From Dicaeum eximium (Eukaryota > Chordata > Aves > Passeriformes > Dicaeidae): DNA of 64,000 nucleotides. Every line of letters starts with the position of its first letter. Within the stretch, counting starts at the first letter, position 1. The translations under genes and the position numbers were made by a program. Shown piece by piece: positions 47,666-59,458 of this stretch. The stretch is from contig VWZP01009169.1 of the NCBI GenBank assembly GCA_013396995.1, forward strand, positions 3,179,198-3,243,197, written 5' to 3'. Under the pieces are notes generated by a model that saw only the letters and a program-made list of their open reading frames with translations, did no database searches and had not been told where the DNA came from.

Positions 47666-49190
47666 GTGAGTACATTTACAGATTTACAGAGCAAGGGGTA
47701 TTGGAGAACTGGGTGAAGCTCTGGTGTAGGTACAAGTTCACAGATACCAGGGCACATACTGCCCTTGTCTCCCTTTCAGAACTTGGCTGTGGCTAATGAA
47801 CTTACACTTAATGATCTTACACTTGATGATCTTACACTGATTCCAGCCAGCAAAATTTTTTTCACAATACTTAGGGCAGCAGATTGACCTCTCTGCACTT
47901 TCAAATAAAATTCAGTAGCTGAGACATACCAGTTAGTCACTGACAGACCTTTTAATGATTTTAAATCAGAAGTTTTAAAAAAGAGTCCTTGTGCTGTAGA
48001 TCAGGGAATTCCCAGAAATAGATAGCATTTTGAATATTAAAAAAGATACTGAGGATTTTTTCTGGTGAAACAGTACATTACTAAAAGCTGTTCTGCCACT
48101 GGGAAATTCCACAGTAAGTCTTCAGGCTGCTATCTCATGACAATGCATCAGTGGAGAGCTCCCGAACTCAAAGTGAAAAATACTATTGGATTTTGTTTCC
48201 AAAGGAAATTACAAGAATCTTCTATTAACTGCAATAAGATAATTCAATTATCCATCCAGAGTGTAACAGCAGGATCACTAAAGAACTGCCTGCCTTGATC
48301 CTGTTAGGTGTGAGGTGCTGGTCTTCCATTACTTTCATCTGTATTTGAGCAGTCAGAGAGGGGAACATGAGGGAGATGTACTGTGGTGTGTTTTCCAGCA
48401 AGAAATGTGATATGTGGTATGTTCTCAGGCTCTCATCAGATTCAAGTACAGCAATGCACAGACCAAAGCATACTTTGTCTCAGAGCCTCTTTGATATTAC
48501 TCTTTAGAACAGAGCTTGAGCTTTATGTATTGACTGGGATTTTTGGTGGCAGAAAGACTAAATCCTGTTAGGCCAGGGCAGGATTGTACTGGAGCAGTTT
48601 TAAAGAATCCAAAGATCTAGGTTATATAACTCAGAGAGTTTAGGTGGACTTAGTATTACTCTGGCTCTTCTGTTTTGATATCCATGGTCAGTCCCTTTGG
48701 TTGATCAGTCCCTTTGGTTCAATTTCTGTTCTTTATCTCTGCACTTTCCAGTCATGTTTGTACAAATTTTTCATGCCAGTTGAGTTTCACTGACCTGCAG
48801 ATAACCAAGCATGCAGATAAAACATCTCATTGTTTTTACAGTGACCTCAACATCAAGCCCCAGAAAACACTGAATATTAGTTATCACAAAGGAATCATTT
48901 CTAGAGACATGTAAAGTGCAACCTATAGCTAACCTGTCAAAAGGGTTGCACAGCCTGAATGTGCACATCAGGCACAAAGTTGCTCATGCCTGTTATGTGC
49001 TGTCTCAGTATGCCAGGTGTTTGTAAATAATCTGCTAGCAACTTTTCAGAGTTAGTCTGTGTGTTCTGTAATTCATCGTACACAGGACTGAGATGAAAGG
49101 TGGGGAGGAAAGAATGCCAGTTTGTTGTCAGGTCTGTGCACTTTGGCATGGAATTGGAAGTTCTTATGGGTTGGTCTTTTTTCAATACAG
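47666..49190 (+). other. Intron, 1.5 kb
   Basis: The donor is gtgagt and the acceptor is tcaatacag. It contains a 15-bp unit repeated three times at 47795-47839. No mobile element was recognised. Confidence 0.9.
47795..47839. repeat. 15-bp tandem repeat, three copies
   Basis: The units are AATGAACTTACACTT, AATGATCTTACACTT and GATGATCTTACACTG, head to tail with one to three differences. Confidence 0.88.
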
Positions 49191-49329
49191 ATAAGAGGAA
49201 TGGAGGAAACTTCCAGCAGTGGCAGCTGTTGGACAGAATACTCCAACAAATTGTTCTTCAGGATGAACGAGGAGATGATCCAGATATAGCTCCATTGGAA
49301 AACTTCAATGTCAAAAATATCATTAAAAT
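49191..49329 (+). CDS. DAAM2: DAAM2 exon: end of FH3 region
   Basis: A 139-nt exon. Its first two bases complete Tyr 332, then 45 codons follow (residues 333-377), and it ends two bases into a Met codon. It encodes KRNGGNFQQWQLLDRILQQI, VLQDERGDDPDIAPLENFNV and KNIIKM. The acceptor is caatacag before AT and the donor is AAAAT|gtaagc. GNFQQWQLLDRILQQIVLQDERG follows DAAM2; DAAM1 reads SGNTVQYWLLLDRIIQQIVIQ in this place. This is the last FH3 helix set before the coiled-coil stalk. Confidence 0.97.
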
Positions 49330-50766
49330 GTAAGCTGCATCATTATTGTTTATTTCTGTTATGCAGGTATGAAGTAAATATGCAGATATGATCAGTATGT
49401 GGGTGCTTATGAAATAAAATATCATATGTGAGGACTTTCTTATTTCAACTTACAGCTTCTTATTGTCTTGTTAAGTACATAAGTCTTCTAAGTAGTTTCC
49501 TTCTAATGACATCTCAGCTTGGCAGTATTTTCTAGCAAAATCCTTGTATTTGACTTCTAGTAATTGTTATTCTGATCAGAAGAGCAGAAAAAATGCTTAT
49601 GATTTTATAACAAGGCTTCCTCATGTGCTTTTTTAAATTCAGGATGCTCATGTAAGCTTTCCTTGATACTAAAAAGTAAAAATAATGTCATCATCTCTAT
49701 GTAGATCCCATTCCTCACTAATGACCACATGGTTTAGAAAGATTGCAAATAGGGGAAAGCAGTCCCTACTTGGCACACAAAACCTCTTCATTAAATGTCT
49801 GTTTGCTCTCACCCACAGTCTTGGTTGAGGGCATTACCATTATTTTTTCCCATAGGATGCATCATTTGAGAAGTCTAGCTACATGAGCTGGCTCTCTTCT
49901 CAACTTCCCTGTTCTCAGTCCTTTTTTAGCCAAACTTTTGGATTCTTCATTTCATCCAACTGCTTCTGCAGGTAATTCAAGGCCCATTACCCTTCCGAAT
50001 TATCCACTGAAAAGAACATTTATAGAACATAAGTCCTACATGAAAGCAAATTCTCCTGTACTAAAAATATTACAGTTCCTCTTGTTTATAGGCATGAGCC
50101 AAAATCAAAACTGATTTCTTGTTGTGGAAAAATACAGTGGTGTTGGATACCAGACTTCATTGTAGATTTCATGCCTGATCTTCCCTTTCTACTTTCCTAG
50201 CTACTCCTCATTCTGCATATCTAATCAATCCCCAGCATGCCCTGCATATTTTCTGTCAGTAATAGGAAATAGCTGTGCCAGCATGAGATATGAGAATTGC
50301 CTTGTTACTGATACATTACCCAATAGAGAAGTGTTCTTCCTGCTTGTAAGAAAGAAAAAATAGAACCACAGAAAGTAGGAAAAAAATTATGGCAATCTGG
50401 TCTTATATTAAGGATGGAGTAATTTGTAACCCATAGCAGCTGTGATTATTTTAGTGATGACTTCTCTCTTTCAAAATAAGTAGACTTGGCACTTTGAGGG
50501 CATTGCCTGAAGACAGGAATGTATCAGGACTTTCTTCCCCAGACATTGCTTTATCCCTTTTTATGACACTGAGTAAAAAGGCATCGTTTTTCTATTAGCT
50601 GTAGGCTAGGGAGCAGAATCTGGATCCAGAAGGACCACTGGTGTGATCCTGTATAAACTTGTACACTCACCACGTTGCCTTTTGCTGATCACTACACATA
50701 ATGGCCACTTGCCTTTCAACCTGGGTAGCTCAGGAAAAGTTTAAATGATCTCATTTCATCTTTCAG
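49330..50766 (+). other. Intron, 1.4 kb
   Basis: The donor is gtaagc and the acceptor is atctttcag. It is AT-rich sequence with no recognised repeat, element or extra exon. Confidence 0.9.
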
Positions 50767-50825
50767 GCTGGTGAATGAAAATGAGGTCAAGCAGTGGAGG
50801 GATCAGGCAGAGAAGTTCCGGAAAG
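50767..50825 (+). CDS. DAAM2: DAAM2 exon: start of coiled coil
   Basis: A 59-nt exon. Its first base completes Met 378, then 19 codons follow (residues 379-397, LVNENEVKQWRDQAEKFRK), and it ends one base into an Asp codon. The acceptor is ctttcag before GCTGG and the donor is AAAG|gtgagt. It marks the move from the FH3 domain into the charged coiled-coil stalk that helps formins dimerise. WRDQAEKFRK agrees with DAAM2; DAAM1 has WKEQAEKMRK. Confidence 0.97.
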
Positions 50826-51205
50826 GTGAGTGCATCCTCTGTGCTTGCATAGGCAGAAACTGATCCCAATTCATTCACAGAGCAGCGAGCAGCAGAGCTG
50901 GGCACAACTTTTCTTTTTGCAGACATTTTGTGTCATGGTGAACAGTTTATGTGTTTCACAGGATGGGGGTTCCTTCAGTCCTCACATGAAGTAATTTTAC
51001 ACTCTAACTGAAACTTTGGTATTGCTGTCTTGATCACTGAAGGTCATTGTCAAGACAGTCAGACTCTATTTTCTTTTTCTTGCTGTCATTATACATCCCT
51101 GCTTGAGCAGACAGAAGTGTCAGCTTTGTTTCAGCATAACCTGCATCTCCTCAGGGACTGTTCATGAGCTTTGTTTCATCAGTCCCCCTCGTGTGTTCCC
51201 CCTAG
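50826..51205 (+). other. Intron, 380 bp, shortest in the window
   Basis: The donor is gtgagt and the acceptor is ttccccctag. No repeat or other feature was seen. Being short, it is likely recognised by intron definition and spliced efficiently. Confidence 0.9.
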
Positions 51206-51390
51206 ACCACGCTGAGCTGATGAGCAGGCTGGAGAAGAAGGAGCGGGAATGTGAAACAAAGACCCAGGAGAAGGATGAAATGATGAAGACACTGAACAAA
51301 ATGAAGGACAAGCTGCAGAAGGAATCCTTGGAGCTGCGCCAGACCCGAGACCAGATGAATGATCTGGTGGCTCAACTTAATGAGTTCTCG
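51206..51390 (+). CDS. DAAM2: DAAM2 exon: coiled coil
   Basis: A 185-nt exon. Two bases complete Asp 398, then 61 codons follow (residues 399-459), ending in phase 0. It encodes HAELMSRLEKKERECETKTQ, EKDEMMKTLNKMKDKLQKES and LELRQTRDQMNDLVAQLNEF, then S. The acceptor is cccctag before AC and the donor is TTCTCG|gtatga, weaker than consensus. The heptad-like spacing of L/M residues among E/K-rich sequence shows a coiled coil between FH3 and FH1. The first residue is Asp where mammalian DAAM has Glu. GC content is high compared with the flanking introns. Confidence 0.97.
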
Positions 51391-52278
51391 GTATGAGACT
51401 GGGAGTCTTCCCCATCCTTCTTTAAAGGCTGCTAACTAGTGAATGATGAACAAAAGCATATTGTGCATGAAGAGAGAATACTTAGAAGCTGCTCAGCTTT
51501 TAGCTGAAACCAAAATCCCTGAGCTGATGGTACAGAATGGTTAATGCATGGCCTGTTCCATTCCTTCTCCTTAGCTGCCTTCCTAGCAGGAGCTGCTAAG
51601 GCACACGTGTCCCTCCTCCAGCCATAATTTTCACTGCTGAGTGGGGTGGCCCTGGTTGTTGTTTCAGTGGAATAGAGAGAAACAACAGTTATAAGAAACA
51701 GGATTCCCATCATGCTGCAAGAGCATCTGAACTGCCTCCGAGTTCTGCAGAAGTGACATTTGCAGATGCTCCCTCCTGTTTGGTGCTCCTTCTATCCCAG
51801 CAGTGTGCCTGAACCTCCAGAACACAGCCCTGAGAAGTTAGACACTGCAGAAAGCAGATTCATTCCCTCCTCCCCTCTCCCACTTTGCATTAGTGAGGCC
51901 TAAAGACAGGTATGCAGTGTTTCAAACCCTTAGCTTTTAAACCCAGGAGTTCAAAAGTTCATAAGATTGAACTTTTCTCTTTTTTCATACATAAGGAGAA
52001 AATAATACATTTTGGCTTCTTTTACTACCTTTCTGTTTTTCTGAGCCATTTATGGTTCCTTTTTTCAAGCTCTTCTCTACAACTCCATGGGCTTGAAACT
52101 TTCTCTTAAATGAAAGCTGAGATTCCTCCCTTTATTGCATGGCTTTGAGTGCAGGAGGCTTTAAAGAAAACATCAAATATTTTGAGAGTTGTAATAAAAT
52201 CACATCAGCTGGCAACATGGAGTTATTGTGCCTTTTAAACTGTTTGCTTTCTTTTTCTCTGTGTTTTTTATTTTCCAG
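51391..52278 (+). other. Intron, 0.9 kb
   Basis: The donor is gtatga and the acceptor is ttattttccag. No repeat or mobile element was recognised. Confidence 0.9.
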
Positions 52279-52596
52279 CAAGGGGGCAGCATTTCCTTCC
52301 CACCCCCACCACCCCCTCCTCCAGGTGGCCCATTAGCTTTGTCCTCTTCTCACATGTCTGAGAATTTGCCACCACTGCCACCTCCTCTGCCTTTCTCCAG
52401 CTGTCCCCCTCCTCCTGCTCCACCACCTCCACCTGGAGGACCTCCTCCTCCACCAGGAGCACCACCTTTCTTCAGCATGGGGGTGCCACCCCCTTCAACA
52501 ACCACCTTCAGCACCGGTGGCCCCAGTCTGAAGAAGAAATCTATCCCACAACCTTCACATCCACTGAAATCCTTCAACTGGGCTAAGCTGAGTGAG
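52279..52596 (+). CDS. DAAM2: DAAM2 exon: FH1 proline-rich region and start of FH2
   Basis: A 318-nt exon, phase 0 at both ends, residues 460-565. It opens QGGSISF followed by a run of eight prolines and GGPL, then LPPLPPPLPF, then two further proline blocks separated by Ala and Gly-Gly (CPPPPAPPPPPGGPPPPPGA). These are FH1 sites that bind profilin-actin and SH3/WW partners. After a Ser/Thr-rich spacer comes LKKKSIPQPSHPLKSFNWAK, the start of FH2; the Trp in FNW belongs to the FH2 lasso. The acceptor is ttttccag before CAA and the donor is GAG|gtaaga. The C-rich strand gives long but meaningless glycine-rich open frames on the minus strand. FH1 length varies between species, and the polyproline codons are mostly CCT/CCA, mixed rather than a pure microsatellite. 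Confidence 0.97.
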
Positions 52597-53101
52597 GTAA
52601 GAAACTGCATTACTCAATTGATTTACTTTCTGAATATACCCCAGTGTTGATTAATGCCATGAAATACAAAGTGACATAGAAGCAAGTGGCTTTCTGTGGG
52701 CTGTTGTTAGTAGGAGTCATTAATTGTATTGAGGGGGTCTCCCTAGTTCTCCAGCAGTGCAGCACATCCCCTGTGATGAGCAAGGTGCTGGACAGATTGA
52801 GCTGCACAGATCTGGGCATGCAAATGGTCTGGTTAAGCAAAGCTGTAGTGGGGCTGAATATGTGAGAGCTGGACATCTCCAGGACTGGTGTGCCAGAGCT
52901 GCCCTCACTTGTGCACCAGGGAAAAGGGTGAGCAGAGCCAATGCGGGCAAAACATGGTGAGAACCATCTGGAAAACCAGTCACCTCTACTCTGGAGGGAA
53001 AGGTGTCCTGATTCTCCTCACTGTTCATGGCCATGAGGGAAGCTGCCTTTCTCCTTGAATGGTTAGAACTCTATCCATTGGTGATAAAACTCTGGGTTGG
53101 C

Positions 53102-53130
53102 AAAAAAAAACAACCCAAAAACAAAAAACC
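53102..53130. repeat. A-rich tract with CAACCC interruptions
   Basis: Runs of A separated by C or CC on the + strand. It is the complementary kind to the T/G tracts elsewhere. Confidence 0.7.
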
Positions 53131-53182
53131 CAGAGGACTTGGATTCTTCCTGTTGCACTCATTTTCTTCTACCTTGATTGTG

Positions 53183-53247
53183 TCTCCTTCCCCTTCACTT
53201 CTCTCTCTTCCTTCTTTTCCCTTCTTCTTTTCCTTCTCCTTCTCTTT
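53183..53247. repeat. Pyrimidine tract (CTT/TCC-rich)
   Basis: About 65 bp almost wholly C/T on the + strand, rich in CTTC and TTCC. It ends in TCTCTTTAGG, which looks like a 3' splice site, but no coding exon follows; the frame after it meets a stop within a few codons. Confidence 0.75.
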
Positions 53248-55480
53248 AGGTCTTAATTTTTTAAACTGATTTAGGAAGGAAAAAAAGTGTCTGTGTTGAG
53301 TTTGGATTGCTGCCTAGAAACCCAGGTTCTCTTTTAGACTGAAATTCACCCAGGGCCCAACTCCGGCATTTGGAATGAGTGTCCAGGGACCTCTGGAATG
53401 CCACAAGAATTCTCTCTTCCCCTCTCCCCTTTTCTTTAAAATAAAGTGAAGTGAAATATTTGCTGCACCGTCTGTGCTTGTCTGTCAAGGCCACGTGGGG
53501 GGTGTGGGAGAGAATGTAAGGACGAGGATTTATTTTCCTTTGCAGAACATGGAACTTAGTGCTCTGAAGAAAAGAAATAATAACTAATATATGTATATAT
53601 ATGAATTTATATGAAAAAGAGAGAGTCACAGGTGTTTCTGTTTAGTGTACAGTAACTGTAGGCTTATCCTGCCCTCTGGATAAGAGTGAAGGCAGCTGTG
53701 CTAATAAAATTGAAGACCTGGGTGGTGAGATGGCTAAAAGACACTATTTTGAGGAAGGCAAAATAGTTGGGAAAAGGGGCATAAGAGGGTGGGACCTTCA
53801 TTTTGGGGTGTCTGCCAGTGTTAGTGTTTTGAACCTGGTATGGTCTCTGCAAAATGGCAGAGGTTGTGGTGTTGATACAGGTGGCTCATGTTGTTACTTG
53901 GGTTGCACTTGGTTATGGAATTGTTTAATTTCACTGACTTCTGGAGAAGCTGATATGTTTTGGTCATCTTCCTCAGTTATCCTAGATTTCCTGCTTCACT
54001 ACCTTTCTATTCACATGGATATGAATCCTCTGAGCACAAAGTCACGAGTAGGTTGGATGTGCCTTGTCATGCTTTTGTTACCTTTGCTGCACTTCTGTGG
54101 TGTTCTCCTGAACTGAGCTGTCAGAGTAGCCAGACTGGAATGAGTGAGGACTCAAAACAAACACTCTGCAGCACATCTCAAGTTTTTGAGCCTGGGAAAC
54201 TGAGGCTTGGAAGTGTGCACAGTATTTTTGTGGTGTGTGGTAGGGTTTAACTTCCAGTTCACAAGAATACAACTTTTCCACACAAAAACATTTTGAGGAA
54301 CAATACATGAAACCCATCAAGGTGAGGGAACACAGCATTGGAAACTGTACATAAAGGGCTGTGAGTAGGTCAGATAATCAGCTCTTAGTTATCTGTGCAT
54401 ACTGTTTAGACCACTTTTCTCTAAGCAGTTAGTAAAGAGTCTCCCTCAGGAGATTTTTCAGGTAAGTGTGAACATGATGCCAGGACTGAGGCATCCCACA
54501 TGAGAGCAAAATCCCTTCTGTCCATGCAGCCTGCCTCAATGGAGTGAGGGAAAGCCAACAGAGGCCAACAGGAGTGTGGACAAGGCTGGCTGAGAGGGAT
54601 TTGTCTGCAATATACTTTCTCAGTAGTGGAATCAAGGCTGTTCTCCTGGGCAATGACACCTTTTTTTTCCAGTGCTGATTCTGTCTTTGGAAGAAAAGAA
54701 CTGAACTGCTGGGTGTTATTGGAAGTATCAAATATAGTCAGGCTCTTAGCAGTTGACAATGACAGACTGTCCACAGTTCCCATGGGCACCACAAAAAAGG
54801 TTTGACTGGAAAGGATCTGTGCTTCTAACAAGGAAACTCCAACAGCCTGCTAATTTGTATTGAGAATTAAGGACTTTGTGCTAGTTTTGATGTAAGCTAA
54901 TGATCAGTGGCAAAGGCATTTAGATGCCTGGATGGGCTGAGTTCTGATGAAGCCCTTCCACACCACAGCTCCATTCATACAACACTGTAGCATTGTCTGT
55001 GAATTCCATTCATACAGCACTACAGTAGTGCTAGTGCCAAGGATCTCTGTTTTTTAAGAAAAGAGATATTGCAATATAACCACTGTAATATCCTGGAAAG
55101 ATTCCTTTCTTTGTTTCTGGGCAGCAGTGCTCTCTCACTCTGAGTTTTACACAACACCAAAGGTCAATCAGGGACCAAACATTTATGGTTAATCCAAGCA
55201 ATGGACTGGTTTCAAAAACATTGGAAGTATGGATTAATAGTTACCTATTTGATAAATATAAACATATTGATTTGAAGTTCTCAGAGTAAATCAAGTCAAC
55301 CTTCAACTGCTCTACTTCTTATCTCATGGCTGGAGAAGCAACTTCCCATCAAGTATCCTGGTAATGACTCCCATCAGTGATGTCAGAGAGGCTTTCTTTA
55401 GCCAGCCCTAAATAGATCTGACTGAAATAGATTCATAAGGAAGGTATTTCTTCTACATACCATATAGGAGTTCTTTAAAA

Positions 55481-55550
55481 AACCCAAAACACACACACAT
55501 ACACACACATACAAAACAAATCAAAACCACGAAACCCAAACCCACAAAAC
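55481..55550. repeat. (CA)n and A/C-rich tract
   Basis: ACACACACAT-type repeats at 55488-55512 continue into an A/C-rich stretch with AAACCC motifs. Confidence 0.8.
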
Positions 55551-56556
55551 AGCCAGTCACATAAACAGAAAATGTTCATTTTGACACTAATTTTTTAAAA
55601 AAATGTTTCTATAATGTTATCAATGATTCTGATTTCTGGAACTTTTGTCCTAAAAGCAGACTGAGGTTTATGGCATAAAATGATGAAGGACAGCTGCTGG
55701 AGATTCAAAGTTAATAGAAAGAGTTCTCCAAAATCTCATTGTGAAGCTACTCATAATAGCTGTGGTGGTACCTTGAGATAAATGTACAATGAGATAAAAC
55801 ACCTACCTTGATTAAAAAACAGACAAAAAATACAGCTTTTGCTTGAAGTTGATTTTTCTCACACTGAAGAAAGAATCTAATATCAAGAGAAAAGTTTGGA
55901 AAATTTGCTTTGTTCATATCACTTTTCAGATTCATAATGGAATTCTGAATTAAAATTTTTAGTTGCTTCCACTTTTCTGGTTAATATTCTACAAATATCA
56001 ACCTACTAATAAGCTGGATTGCCTGCTCCAGTGTTCACAGAACATTTATCGTTTCCATGGTTTCTCTGAACCTGCAGGTCAAACAAAAGTACTGTAAGTT
56101 TTCACTCATGCTGTGAAGTTACTGAGGCATGATGGACTTTGATGCCTTCCGGAGTATCATTATTTATCTATCAGGATAAATAAAATCATCCTTTAGGTGT
56201 AGCAGAGGACAGCTTGATATGATTTGTAGTGCCATGAAACACTGTCATTTTCTAATGTTGTTAGGTCTGTCAGCAAACTGGGATTCACTATAAAGGTGGA
56301 ATGATGCAACTGCTACAGGGAGTGAATTGTTAAATGCAACATACCAAAAACCCAGCTCTGTGGAGCAAATGCCTGGTCAATACTTGTTCTCATAATAAGA
56401 TGTTTCCTGACCTGGTATGTGTCACCATTTTGTTACAGGATGATGGGAAGTACAGTTCACAGGGTTTGCTTCTCCAAGTGGGCCAAGATTTTCCAAAGCA
56501 CAGGAACCACTGTGATGAAGATGGAGAGAAAGACATTACAGATAAAATTACTGCTC

Positions 56557-56579
56557 TTTTTTTTTTTTTTTTTCTTTTT
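56557..56579. repeat. Poly(T) tract
   Basis: About 18 T residues, one C, then five T on the + strand. It could be the complement of a retroposon tail, but no body was recognised beside it. Confidence 0.75.
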
Positions 56580-59120
56580 AGGGGCAGAGAAGGAAAAAAA
56601 ACCAAAAGAAGGAATAAAGAATTTATTTTTAAATTGTTATTTAGGGACCATAAATATTTTTATGGTGCTGAGGGAATAATTTATCATAGCGACCACATTA
56701 TGCAAGTCTGTTTCTCTTAAAATGCTTTGTCTTCTCTGGCTGATGACAGGGAACTATCAGCCAGTTAATCCATAACTGTGTAAACTGTGTGTCAAGAGTT
56801 CAGTCCAGAAAGTTATCTGGCAGGAACATGAAAATTTTCAAGGACAGAGCTTATAGTAGAAATAGACGGGACAGGCCCATTGCAAGTGTTAAGTTATTTA
56901 TACCTCTGCCTGCCTTGATTTTTCTTTGACTGCATTAGCCCTAAAATTGGATTGCTTTGGTCAAAGTTCTGTTTGTGCACACCATTGCAATGGGTGCTGC
57001 TCTGGAATTTGTCTTTCTGGTGCAAGTAGCATACAAACCATCCTGTACAGGACTAGATTCAACCTGGCTCTTCAAATGAATCTGAATTGAAGCTGGAATC
57101 ATTTTCACTGGGTTGTTTTCCTGGGAAAGTACGGGGAGAACTACTCTCTGCAGTCCTTTTCTGAGTCCCAGAACTTCCTGTTTTGGCACCTTTGCAGTTC
57201 ATTTGGTCTAGACTGTTCTGTTGGACATTTTCACTGTTCTTGCCATTAGTGAGGAAACCTCATTCCCATGAGAGTTTTGCGGCTGGACAGGTAGATGGGC
57301 AGGACTCATGAGTAGCTGTATTGAGTCACATCCAGCCTCTGCCAAACACAGCATACAGCTTTTTGGCATCCTCAGGGCTCTATCCCAGTGATGACTCTGA
57401 GGAGTCCTGTCAAGAAGTACTCTACCATTTCAGTGTTTGATTGGAAAGTCTGAAACAGTGAGGCACTCAGAGAACTGCTCTGCTGTTCAAATACATCCCT
57501 CAGGATTTATAATTCATGGTTTTACAAAGCCAGCCTGGAAACTGAATGAGAATCATCACTCTGACTGGATGCTTCTAGCTAAGATTGGTAGTGGAGTTCA
57601 GGGCTAGGATAAAAAGAAAACTAATTTTGTCTCCTATTGCTTTGGCTGAGATGGGCCTCCCAGACTTGTTTGCCATGTTACAGTCACATGTTCTTCCTAC
57701 TGTAGAAAGAAGAGCCACACTGATTGCAAGGGATGATAAAATTATATTGGTGAGCCTGCCCAAGGATGGGTGCTGCTCCCATCTAGGACATGCTCTCACT
57801 GTGAATAGCACTGCAGACACCCCTCCTCACCCTCAGGCAATCACAGGCTGCCTCAGGAGAAAGGGTGTTGGTTTTCCTCCACAGTGTCTGCCCTGCCAGG
57901 AATTTCCTCCAGAACACTTCACACTTTTATTTCCCCCTAATTTTATCCTCCTCAGTTTTTTTTCCTTGCTCCTTGAGCCTTGTGGCTTAGCACATTTCCC
58001 TCATTCCTTTTGATGACTCTAAATGGGAAGTAGAGCCTGTTCCTAATTAGTTCTGATAATGAAGTGCTAATGCACTTTGCTGTGTAGGTACAAGTCAGAT
58101 ACTTCAGAGTTGGAACCTCTGTGAGGGTTTTATTGCTATTGCTTGTGGTCCCTGGCTTTCTCTGCATCAGTGTTCTGCTGGGTCTTCATCTCCTGGGATT
58201 TGCGTAGGTCATTTTTTACAATTCTTTTTGTCCATTTCTTTTTTCTTTTAATCAGCATTTTCATTATTTTTGTAGTTAATAAAATGCAATAAATATGCAC
58301 TTCATAAACTAAATGAACTGAAGAATAGCAGAAAAGAAGAGCACCCAAAGCTTGTCCCACACAACATGCACCTGAAGAGTCAGTAGGAAGGAGAAGATAG
58401 TTTGGTCTTTGTGTCCTCTGCCAGAATGGATATCTGTCCTGAGAATGTCAGCAGGAGACCCAAGACCTTCACTTGGTTTAGGATGATTGCTGATTAGTTA
58501 ATTCATGTACTACAGGAGCCTGTTTGTTCTGGGTTTGATGGACAGCAAGTAGGAGTAGAAATCTGTGCCTGTCTCCCTCCATGCTAATTATCTGCCAAAC
58601 AGCTAGGATTCCTGGCATTCAGGATAATGTATTATCATAAGGGTTGTGAACATTTCCACTTACTGTGAATGATGCTGTTTCAGGGATCTGGGTATAGTTT
58701 GTGTCTATCTGGCTTGACAAAGACCTCATGTAGACAAGGGAGTTCATGTAATAGGAAACAATTAGACTTCAAAGACTCAAAAGCTTAAAAGTAAAATAAA
58801 ATAATAATTTAAAGTACTTTCACAGGCAGACATAATGAAAACCACACACCCTTTAGGCTTTACAAAAGAACCTGGAAAAATTTGCAAAAGGGAAGATGTG
58901 TCTGGGGTTTGTCATGCATCAGTGCTTTTCCTAAACTTTTTCCTCCTGATGGTAACACTCCTTTCAGCATGACCACAATCGTTGTGTTAGACAGATGGCC
59001 ACTCTTGAAAGGAAATATGCTGTGGGATCATGGATAATGCTTGAGATGTGGTCTGCTAGTCTTGGAATGTGCCTTTTCATTAGAGGCTTGCTGTGATGAA
59101 AAATACAAAATAGTATGTTT

Positions 59121-59172
59121 AAAAACAAACAAAAACCCCAAACAAACAAACAAAAGCACCAAAAAAACCCCC
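59121..59172. repeat. (AAAC)n and A/C-rich tract
   Basis: AAAC units on the + strand interrupted by CCCC, about 180 bp upstream of the next exon. It is likely polymorphic. Confidence 0.8.
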
Positions 59173-59350
59173 AAATGAAACACTATTTTATCTCCTTTGA
59201 CTCTTGAAACAAAGTGTGTCCTCTAAAATGACAGCAGTAATACATAACAATGTGACCAGTGAGTAGAAGAGAATGATCTGTCCAAATGGGATTGGATGTT
59301 CTTAGCTAAATAATTTTGCTATCTTGTTAAAATATGTCCTTTCCTTTTAG

Positions 59351-59458
59351 GAGAGGATCCATGGCACAATCTGGAATGAGATTGATGATTTAAAGGCATT
59401 CAAGGTGCTGGATCTAGAAGATTTTGAAAAGATGTTCTCCGCATATCAGAGGCACCAG
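59351..59458 (+). CDS. DAAM2: DAAM2 exon: FH2 lasso
   Basis: A 108-nt exon, phase 0 at both ends, residues 566-601 (ERIHGTIWNEIDDLKAFKVL, then DLEDFEKMFSAYQRHQ). The acceptor is tccttttag before GAG and the donor is CAG|gtagga. It encodes the rest of the FH2 lasso, including its second conserved Trp (TIWNEID), and the start of the linker. In FH2 the lasso of one subunit wraps the post of the other, making the ring dimer that caps and elongates actin barbed ends. EDFEKMFSAYQRHQ is the DAAM2 form. The linker that follows is where the 33-nt candidate microexon would insert. Confidence 0.97.

Larger units (their letters stand above)
52597..59350 (+). other. Intron, 6.8 kb
   Basis: The donor is gtaaga and the acceptor is tccttttag. 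It holds simple repeats at 53102-53130, 53183-53247, 55481-55550, 56557-56579 and 59121-59172, a relatively GC-rich stretch at about 52.73-53.03 kb, and overlapping open frames at 57.6-58.0 kb with no recognised homology. No CR1 or other mobile element was recognised. Confidence 0.85.

Noticed and set aside
47666..47796. Extension of the FH3 exon past its donor
   Set aside because: The frame runs on for about 44 codons only because no stop occurs sooner. The consensus GT donor and exact DAAM continuity (MP-Y-KRNGG) show normal splicing.
52350..52610. Glycine-rich open frame on the minus strand (GGGGGPPGGGGGAGGGG)
   Set aside because: It is the complement of the proline codons in the FH1 exon; CCN read backwards gives NGG. 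It is an artefact of composition.
53183..53260. Pyrimidine tract ending in TTTAGG as a hidden exon acceptor
   Set aside because: The sequence after it reaches stops within a few codons, with no donor and no DAAM homology.
54421..54831. 136-codon minus-strand open frame
   Set aside because: No recognisable protein features, flanked by ordinary intron, and length not exceptional for the window.
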